5,828 nucleotides of DNA. Origin: Chloroflexi bacterium UBA6265. GTDB lineage: Bacteria > Chloroflexota > Chloroflexia > Thermomicrobiales > UBA6265. The notes under the pieces were generated by a model, which saw only the letters and a list, made by a program, of their open reading frames with translations, had not been told where the DNA came from and searched no databases. Shown piece by piece: positions 1 to 4,436 of the stretch; positions within the stretch are counted from its first letter, which is position 1, and each line of letters starts with the position of its first letter. The DNA is taken from contig DJVD01000111.1 in the NCBI GenBank assembly GCA_002440805.1, positions 1-5,828 on the forward strand, in the 5' to 3' direction. The position numbers and the translations under genes are program-made.

Positions 1-126
1 ATTGTTGAAGAGAATTCCGAAGTGGTCGACGCCATTCTGCAGCGATCCGTCGTTGGCAGCAAAGTCACCATAACGGGTAGTGCCCGCAGCATTAGCGTGG
101 GCGATAACGGCAAGGTAGCCCTGTGA
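1..126 (+). CDS. C-terminal end of an RmlA-like sugar nucleotidyltransferase (partial)
   Basis: This is the last 41 codons of a gene that begins before the window, read in frame 1 and ending in TGA at 124-126. The peptide contains hexapeptide-style turns (VVDAILQRSVVGSKVTI) followed by a tail with SVGDNGKVAL. Long glucose-1-phosphate thymidylyltransferases (the RmlA-long type with a C-terminal left-handed beta-helix) commonly end in a similar pattern, 'D-S-x-I-G-x-x-V-x-I ... x-G-D-x-S-x-V'. Those enzymes join a sugar 1-phosphate to a nucleoside triphosphate to make activated sugars for polysaccharides or glycosides. The catalytic domain lies outside the window, so substrate and exact family cannot be judged. 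The stop overlaps the next gene's GTG by four bases, which suggests co-transcription and translational coupling with prmA. Another beta-helix acyl- or nucleotidyltransferase is possible. Confidence 0.55.
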   Translation: MVEENSEVVDAILQRSVVGSKVTITGSARSISVGDNGKVAL

Positions 127-1091
127 CAGATGAAACCGCTCCGCACAGCATTAGTGTCAACGCCACCACGCACACCCCGGATCGGGTCTGGTACCAGCTC
201 TCCGTGGATGTCGATTCCGAGGCCGTTGAGGCAGTAACCGAGCTGTTCGGACGATACGGATTCAACGAGGGCGTTGCCATCGAGGAGCCCTATATCCAGG
301 ATCAGGACGGCGACAACATGGGTATCGATGTGGACAAGCCGTTCACAGTGCATACCTATGTTGCTGAAGAAGATTACAAGCCTGAGATTATCGAGGAGCT
401 CCGCCAGGCACTGTATTTCCTCGGCCAACTGCGCGGCGTCAGTGACGTGCGCGTAAGTAGCCTGCAGGAGCAGGATTGGGCGAATGCATGGAAGGACCAC
501 TTCCAGGTACATCGTATTGGCGAGCGTGTGGTCATTCGTCCGCCCTGGCGGGAGTACGAACCACAAGGCGATGATGTGGTAATCGAGTTGGATCCTGGCA
601 TGGCGTTTGGCACCGGCCTCCACCCGAGCACGCGCCTGAGCATGCTTGGCACCGAAGAGGTGGTGACAGCTGGATGCACCGTGCTCGATGTAGGCACGGG
701 CAGCGGTATCCTCGCGATTGCGGCGGTGAAGCTGGGCGCGGTCAAGGCCGACACCGTGGATGTTGAAACCGTGGCGGTGAAGGCCACCGCCGACAATGCC
801 GCTGCCAACGGACTTTCGGACCAGATTAAGGTAGAGCTTGGCAGTGTGGGCGAAGGCGAACCTTTCTGGGGTGAGCAGTACGACGTGGTGTTGGCGAATA
901 TCATTGCCCGCGTGCTGATTGAGCTGAGTCAGGCGATCGTGGCCCATACGAAACCTGGCGGGAAGATGGTGTTGGCCGGCATCATCGAGACGCGCGAGCA
1001 GGACGTGATCGATGCGTTTACCGCAGCGGGCGCGAAAGTCATCAATCGTCGCTTTGCCGAGGATTGGGTGAGCCTGGTACTCACCCGATAA
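123..1091 (+). CDS. prmA: Ribosomal protein L11 methyltransferase
   Basis: PrmA uses S-adenosylmethionine to methylate amino groups of ribosomal protein L11 in the cytoplasm. The 322-residue product has the family layout. An N-terminal L11-recognition domain covers about residues 22-115 (starting WYQLSVDVDSEAVEAV), followed by a linker, then a Rossmann-type methyltransferase domain from about 150. Visible motifs are DPGMAFGTGLHPST (157-170, the PrmA signature), the SAM-binding VLDVGTGSG (187-195), the acidic end of beta-2 (VDVE, 212-215), and VLANI (256-260) in the catalytic NI position. The C-terminus holds the usual Trp (W315). It is somewhat longer than the E. coli protein (293 aa). The first 20 or so residues look unconserved, and a short acidic insert (about 57-72) lies in the N domain. 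The GTG start overlaps the upstream TGA as GTGA and has AAGGT six bases upstream (112-116). A terminator hairpin follows. Confidence 0.96.
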   Translation: MTDETAPHSISVNATTHTPDRVWYQLSVDVDSEAVEAVTELFGRYGFNEGVAIEEPYIQDQDGDNMGIDVDKPFTVHTYVAEEDYKPEIIEELRQALYFLGQLRGVSDVRVSSLQEQDWANAWKDHFQVHRIGERVVIRPPWREYEPQGDDVVIELDPGMAFGTGLHPSTRLSMLGTEEVVTAGCTVLDVGTGSGILAIAAVKLGAVKADTVDVETVAVKATADNAAANGLSDQIKVELGSVGEGEPFWGEQYDVVLANIIARVLIELSQAIVAHTKPGGKMVLAGIIETREQDVIDAFTAAGAKVINRRFAEDWVSLVLTR

Positions 1092-1112
1092 CCTCCGCTC
1101 CTCATTAATCAC

Positions 1113-1148
1113 GAACGCCCCTTCATTGCGAAGGGGCGTTCCTGGTTT
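1113..1148 (+). terminator. Rho-independent terminator after prmA
   Basis: A perfect 12-bp inverted repeat (1113-1124 pairing with 1130-1141) encloses a five-base loop (ATTGC). The stem is GC-rich (GAACGCCCCTTC). It is followed three bases later by a short T-run (TTTT, 1145-1148), which is modest for a terminator. It starts 21 bases after the prmA stop and lies between two convergent genes. On the minus strand the sequence beyond the hairpin is not T-rich, so it should act mainly on prmA transcripts. It may still block read-through from the phosphatase gene. Confidence 0.8.
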
Positions 1149-1165
1149 TCCGGATGGGTTGGCAG

Positions 1166-2077
1166 CTAGAACATCCAGTACCAGACGCCGGCCGCGACGA
1201 ATGCGGTCAGCAGGATGAGAATGACAACCGGCACAAGGATGCTGGTGCCGTGTTCGGCACGATGCTCGGCAAGGTCACGGGCGATTTCGGCACGTTGCAT
1301 CGTCGCCAGGCTGCTTCCGACCGCCAGCACAACGGCACTCACATTATCCGTGGTGCGGCGCTGTGTCGCCAAATCAGTAAGCGCCAGCGCTGCCGATTGC
1401 GCATCCTCACCAGTCATCAACTGCAGGTAATCATCGGTGCCTAGCACATCATAAAAGCCATCGCTGCACAGCAGCAGGCGATCTTCAGGCAGCAGCATCA
1501 TCTCGTAAATCGCGGGTAAACGGCGTTCAAGCTGCGGTCGAGTGCCAATGGCGGCAGTGAGGATGTTCCGCTGTGGGCTGGTGCGTTCGGCCTCCGGTGG
1601 CAACGTTCCGGCGGCAACCTGTTCAGCCACAACACTGTGGTCCTGGGTAATCTGGGTGAGTTGGTTGGCCCGCAGCAGGTACGCGCGCGAATCACCGACA
1701 TTGGCAATAGTGACGTATTTGCCACGGACCACCGCGGTTACCAGCGTGGTGCCGGGGCGATCGTCGTCGCCTTCGCCAGCCGCGGCATAAATTGCTTCGT
1801 TTGCCTGTCGGTAGGCCTGCTTGAGTGCCATCGCGGCATCCGGCTGCTGGCCGCTGGCAAATACCTCATGCAGCGTCTGAATTGCGAGGGAACTGGCCAC
1901 TTCACCGTTCGCCCGCCCGCCCATACCATCGGCAACTGCCAGCACCCATCCCCCCAAGGGGAGTTGTGAATCTGGCGCAAGCTCCTGAATCAGGATCGCA
2001 TCCTCATTGTTGGAGCGGCCGCCAACCTGGCTAATACCGCCGACCTGCATCTGTAGTTCGGGTGCCTGCGTGCTCAA
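1166..2077 (-). CDS. PP2C-family Ser/Thr protein phosphatase with C-terminal membrane anchor
   Basis: This is a metal-dependent phosphatase of the Stp/PrpC/PstP type, which removes phosphate from Ser/Thr residues, usually opposing a Hanks-type (PrkC/PknB) kinase. The 303-residue product, counted from TTG, contains RSNNED (21-26), VADGMGG (48-54, metal-binding D50 and G51), GTT (109-111), NVGDSRAYL (126-134), TQDHS (144-148), CSDGFYD (204-210, metal-binding D206) and TDNVSAVV (243-250, metal-binding D244). All core acidic residues are therefore present. After residue 255 come a charged helix and a single hydrophobic segment (about 279-300) ending WYWMF, so the enzyme is probably tail-anchored with its catalytic domain in the cytoplasm. 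Mycobacterial PstP also has a membrane segment but carries a further extracytoplasmic domain, which is absent here. The TTG start at 2077 has GGAGG seven bases upstream. The frame stays open to an ATG at 2176, but those 33 extra residues look non-coding. In many bacteria prpC, a kinase gene and rpe cluster. Here rpe is divergent and no kinase gene is present in the window. Confidence 0.93.
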   Translation of the reverse strand: MSTQAPELQMQVGGISQVGGRSNNEDAILIQELAPDSQLPLGGWVLAVADGMGGRANGEVASSLAIQTLHEVFASGQQPDAAMALKQAYRQANEAIYAAAGEGDDDRPGTTLVTAVVRGKYVTIANVGDSRAYLLRANQLTQITQDHSVVAEQVAAGTLPPEAERTSPQRNILTAAIGTRPQLERRLPAIYEMMLLPEDRLLLCSDGFYDVLGTDDYLQLMTGEDAQSAALALTDLATQRRTTDNVSAVVLAVGSSLATMQRAEIARDLAEHRAEHGTSILVPVVILILLTAFVAAGVWYWMF

Positions 2078-2084
2078 ATTGCAT

Positions 2085-2089
2085 CCTCC
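2085..2089 (-). promoter_or_regulatory. Ribosome binding site fixing the TTG start of the PP2C gene
   Basis: On the minus strand the sequence is a perfect GGAGG followed by seven bases and then TTG (2077-2075). No comparable site precedes the in-frame ATG at 2176 or the later ATG ten codons into the protein. The PP2C homology (VGGISQVGGRSNNED) begins about 12 residues after this TTG, which fits the family's usual N-terminus. Confidence 0.75.
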
Positions 2090-2111
2090 GTCGGGAGTCG
2101 TCGCCTGTCGA

Positions 2112-2141
2112 TTGCGCCTGCCGCGCCTCCAGCAAGATAAT
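2112..2141 (+). promoter_or_regulatory. Candidate sigma70-type promoter for the rpe operon, in a divergent intergenic region
   Basis: TTGCGC (2112-2117) and GATAAT (2136-2141) are separated by 18 bases, giving a plausible housekeeping promoter about 50 bases upstream of the rpe start. The same AT-rich patch reads TATTAT on the minus strand (2142-2137), which could be the -10 of the divergent phosphatase gene. However, I see no good minus-strand -35 at the right distance. A perfect minus-strand TTGACA at 2176-2171 is 28 bases away, which is too far. This was assigned by eye only. Confidence 0.35.
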
Positions 2142-2181
2142 ACCGTACAGTGAAGATCGCATTGTGATCGTGTCAATCAGT

Positions 2182-2186
2182 GAGGA
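2182..2186 (+). promoter_or_regulatory. Ribosome binding site deciding the rpe start
   Basis: GAGGA lies eight bases before ATG at 2195. An in-frame GTG at 2180 overlaps this site and would add five residues (MRIVS) with no Shine-Dalgarno of its own, so the ATG is preferred. The resulting protein begins MHQPVIIGPSVLSADF, as usual for the family. Confidence 0.7.
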
Positions 2187-2194
2187 TTGTGTCT

Positions 2195-2863
2195 ATGCAC
2201 CAACCCGTCATCATCGGTCCATCTGTCTTGTCTGCCGATTTTCTCAATCTCGGTGCGCAACTGCGCGAGCTTGAAGCAGGTGGTGCAGATTACATTCATT
2301 TCGATGTGATGGACGGAGTGTTCGTGCCGAATATCAGCATTGGCCTGCCCGTGCTAGAGGCGATAAGGGCGGGCACAAGGTTGCCAATCGATGTCCATCT
2401 GATGATCGTCGAGCCTGATCGTTGGGTGGATGCGTTTACTGATGCCGGTGCCGATACAATCACCATCCATGCCGAAGCAACTGCCCATATGCATCGCGTG
2501 GTGCAGGCGATTCAGGCAAAGGGCAAACAGGCCGGCGTGAGCATCAACCCCGGCACTTCATTGACCACGATCCAGGCCATTCTGCCGGATGTTGACCAGG
2601 TTTTGCTGATGACGGTGAACCCAGGGTTTGGTGGCCAGACCTTCATTGAGACCAGCATCGACAAGATTTCCCGTTTGCGCGCAATGATCGACGCCGTCAA
2701 TCCGGCCTGCCGCCTGCAAGTGGATGGCGGGATCAACGCCAGTAATATCGGTCGCGTAATTGAGGCCGGGGCGACCAGCATTGTCGCGGGGAGCGCGACG
2801 TTTGCGGCCAGCCAGTCGATTGCCGCCAATTTGCTGGATCTTCGCGCCGGCATACGTGGCTGA
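2195..2863 (+). CDS. rpe: Ribulose-phosphate 3-epimerase
   Basis: Rpe interconverts D-ribulose 5-phosphate and D-xylulose 5-phosphate in the pentose phosphate pathway (and the Calvin cycle where present), in the cytoplasm. The 222-residue TIM-barrel protein matches the family length (E. coli 225). All signature elements are present: PSVLSADF (9-16, substrate Ser10), HFDVMDG (35-41, with metal-binding H35 and catalytic D37), DVHLM (66-70, metal-binding H68), MTVNPGFGGQ (139-148, the flexible loop over the substrate), VDGGI (176-180, catalytic D177 and phosphate-binding glycines) and AGSATF (198-203, phosphate-binding Gly-Ser). It is probably the first gene of the plus-strand run: it has its own upstream promoter region, and the next gene starts 59 bases after its stop with no clear terminator between. 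Confidence 0.97.
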   Translation: MHQPVIIGPSVLSADFLNLGAQLRELEAGGADYIHFDVMDGVFVPNISIGLPVLEAIRAGTRLPIDVHLMIVEPDRWVDAFTDAGADTITIHAEATAHMHRVVQAIQAKGKQAGVSINPGTSLTTIQAILPDVDQVLLMTVNPGFGGQTFIETSIDKISRLRAMIDAVNPACRLQVDGGINASNIGRVIEAGATSIVAGSATFAASQSIAANLLDLRAGIRG

Positions 2864-2922
2864 TCAATAACTGCAACGATCCAGGTTTCGTTCACCATCG
2901 CCGCTTTTCGTCCGGAGATCGC

Positions 2923-3669
2923 ATGCTCAAACCACTGCTTCGTTTCCTCACCACGTCACGGAACAATCACATTGATCCGGCGAGGGTTGCTCCATCCCGC
3001 AATCTGCTCGGGATTCTCTGGGCCGGGGCCGCTATCGGCGTGTTTACCGCCCTGTTTCAGAACGTGCGTAAAGGCACCACGGCGGAACTGGATGCTGTAA
3101 TCACCCACAAGGTGCAGATCGAGGGAGTGCGTCATTCCTGGTTTGATCGCACCATGCACGTTGTGAGTTGGCCAGGATTCCCACCGCAAAGCCGCACGCT
3201 GCCACCGGCGATAGCGGCCGTACTTTGGCTAAGGGGATATCGGCTCGAAGCAGTCTTCCAGTTGGCCGCCTGGGGCACCGGTGGAGTCAGCTCGGTTTTC
3301 AAGCGCATCGTCAAGCGAGAACGCCCCGGTCCGAAATTCCCGCATTTGAATGTTGTTCCTGCCAATATCGGCGGAACCAGTTTCCCCAGTGGACACGTCA
3401 TCATCTATACCGGTGTGTATGGATTCCTGGCGTATCTCGGCACGTTGTGGATTGAAACGAGGAGCATCCGCCGTGTTCTCGTGGGAGGTCTCACGGCATT
3501 GGTCGCCCTGGTTGGTACCAGCCGGGTGTACCTCGGGCATCACTGGTTCACCGATACCATGGCCAGCTATCTGTTGGGAACCACGTATCTCGTGGGGCTG
3601 ACCACGCTCTATCGAAAAGTGAAGCGCATGAGCCTGCCACGTCGTGACGTTCCCGACACATTTGCCTGA
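2923..3669 (+). CDS. PAP2-family membrane phosphatase
   Basis: This is an integral-membrane acid phosphatase of the PAP2/BacA-independent type. Members remove phosphate from phosphatidate, phosphatidylglycerophosphate or undecaprenyl diphosphate on the outer face of the membrane. The 248-residue product shows the full three-part active site: K127-x6-R134-P135, then PSGH (155-158, catalytic H158), then SRVYLGHHWFTD (200-211, with R201, nucleophile H207 and D211). About six hydrophobic segments are visible, near residues 27-46, 90-105, 108-123, 157-176, 184-201 and 214-230. The N-terminus and the tail after about 230 are basic, consistent with cytoplasmic ends. ATG at 2923 has GGAG five bases upstream. 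Its stop is 31 bases before the LprG-like gene. The substrate cannot be read from sequence. The neighbouring lipid-transport pair makes a phosphatidate phosphatase role, giving diacylglycerol, worth considering, but lipid-carrier recycling is equally possible. Confidence 0.92.
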   Translation: MLKPLLRFLTTSRNNHIDPARVAPSRNLLGILWAGAAIGVFTALFQNVRKGTTAELDAVITHKVQIEGVRHSWFDRTMHVVSWPGFPPQSRTLPPAIAAVLWLRGYRLEAVFQLAAWGTGGVSSVFKRIVKRERPGPKFPHLNVVPANIGGTSFPSGHVIIYTGVYGFLAYLGTLWIETRSIRRVLVGGLTALVALVGTSRVYLGHHWFTDTMASYLLGTTYLVGLTTLYRKVKRMSLPRRDVPDTFA

Positions 3670-3688
3670 TAACCTAGCATTCGAATAT

Positions 3689-3694
3689 GGAGGT
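3689..3694 (+). promoter_or_regulatory. Ribosome binding site deciding the LprG-like start
   Basis: GGAGGT lies six bases before ATG at 3701. The frame is open further upstream to an ATG at 3644, which would overlap the PAP2 gene and put 19 hydrophilic residues ahead of the signal peptide. The strong site and the signal-peptide position favour 3701. Confidence 0.8.
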
Positions 3695-3700
3695 AATCAC

Positions 3701-4408
3701 ATGCCAAATCGTCTCTTCCGCGTGCTGACACTACTGACGCTGTTCATGGTTTCCACCATGGCACCCCTGTCGATCTCCGCCGCCGATCCCAAGGTGGAGG
3801 ATATCCTCACCGACGCGGCTGACCGGCTGGAAGACTCCGAATCCATGGCCTTCACGATGGAACTTGAAGGCACCACCTATGTGGATGAGGCGAACACGAT
3901 CCAGCTGCTGGGAGCCGAAGGCATCATGCAGCGGCCAGACAGGGTGGATGTCACGTTTACAGCGTTGGTGCTGGGTCGCCAGCAGATCAGCATCCGCATG
4001 ATCACTATCGGTGAAGAAGCCTGGATTACAGATATCGTCACCGGAAAGTGGGTTACCAGTCCGCCCGAATTTGGGTACAACCCTGCAGTTCTCTACGATG
4101 ATGAACTCGGGCTGGGACCGGTGATGAGCCGCATGGACGATCCGAAGCTGGAGGACAGCGAGAAAATCGATGGCCACGAGGCTTGGCATATATCGGCCAC
4201 GGTTGATGGCGAGGTCACCAGCGCCATGACCAGCGGTACCATGCGTGGTTCCAACCAGGACCTGGACCTCTGGATCGACAAGAAAACCAATGACATCCTG
4301 CGCATTCGCATTGCGGAGCCAGAGGACGAGGATATCGAAGACCCGGCGGTGTGGACACTGACCCTGTTCGATCACAACAAAGATGTGAAGATTGACAAAC
4401 CAGACTAA
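3701..4408 (+). CDS. Secreted LprG/LppX-like lipid-binding protein, no lipobox
   Basis: This is a predicted exported carrier of the LppX/LprA/F/G fold, a half-barrel related to LolA that holds acyl chains in a hydrophobic cavity. Mycobacterial LprG passes triacylglyceride and glycolipids outward from its partner transporter P55. The 235-residue product has a signal peptide (NRLFRV, then a hydrophobic core at 8-20) with a likely cleavage site at SISA-AD (25-29). The mature part starts with a helix (VEDILTDAADRLED) and continues as alternating beta strands. From memory, M. tuberculosis LprG shares these features in the same order: a W-x-x-x-P-x-x motif followed by an acidic loop and LGLGPVM-like helix (117-143), I-x-G-x-x-x-x-x-I-S-x-x-V (156-168), LWID (190-193), and a final WTLTL ... 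KVxxxKP strand (218-235). Unlike LprG it contains no cysteine at all, so it cannot be lipidated. It lies 28 bases upstream of an MFS exporter, matching the lprG-Rv1410c order. The family call rests on recalled motifs and context. Confidence 0.8.
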   Translation: MPNRLFRVLTLLTLFMVSTMAPLSISAADPKVEDILTDAADRLEDSESMAFTMELEGTTYVDEANTIQLLGAEGIMQRPDRVDVTFTALVLGRQQISIRMITIGEEAWITDIVTGKWVTSPPEFGYNPAVLYDDELGLGPVMSRMDDPKLEDSEKIDGHEAWHISATVDGEVTSAMTSGTMRGSNQDLDLWIDKKTNDILRIRIAEPEDEDIEDPAVWTLTLFDHNKDVKIDKPD

Positions 4409-4436
4409 TCCCTCCGCGGCGCAGACATTCCGCACC

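Noticed and set aside
374..904. Minus-strand open frame of 176 codons inside prmA
   Set aside because: It is fully antisense to the conserved methyltransferase. Its product is Ser/Thr/Pro-rich with no motif, as expected from codon bias in the opposite strand.
2078..2176. N-terminal extension of the PP2C frame up to the ATG at 2176
   Set aside because: The 33 residues are Cys/Arg-rich and match nothing in the family. They cover the likely promoter region, while GGAGG seven bases before TTG 2077 gives a better start.
2161..2177. Possible operator: ATTG-N9-CAAT inverted repeat upstream of rpe
   Set aside because: Only the four outer base pairs plus one inner pair match, and there is no repeat elsewhere in the window. 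This is within chance expectation.
2866..2910. Possible terminator between rpe and the PAP2 gene (AACGA ... TCGTT)
   Set aside because: The stem is only about five base pairs, is not GC-rich, and is not followed directly by a T-run. It is too weak to call.
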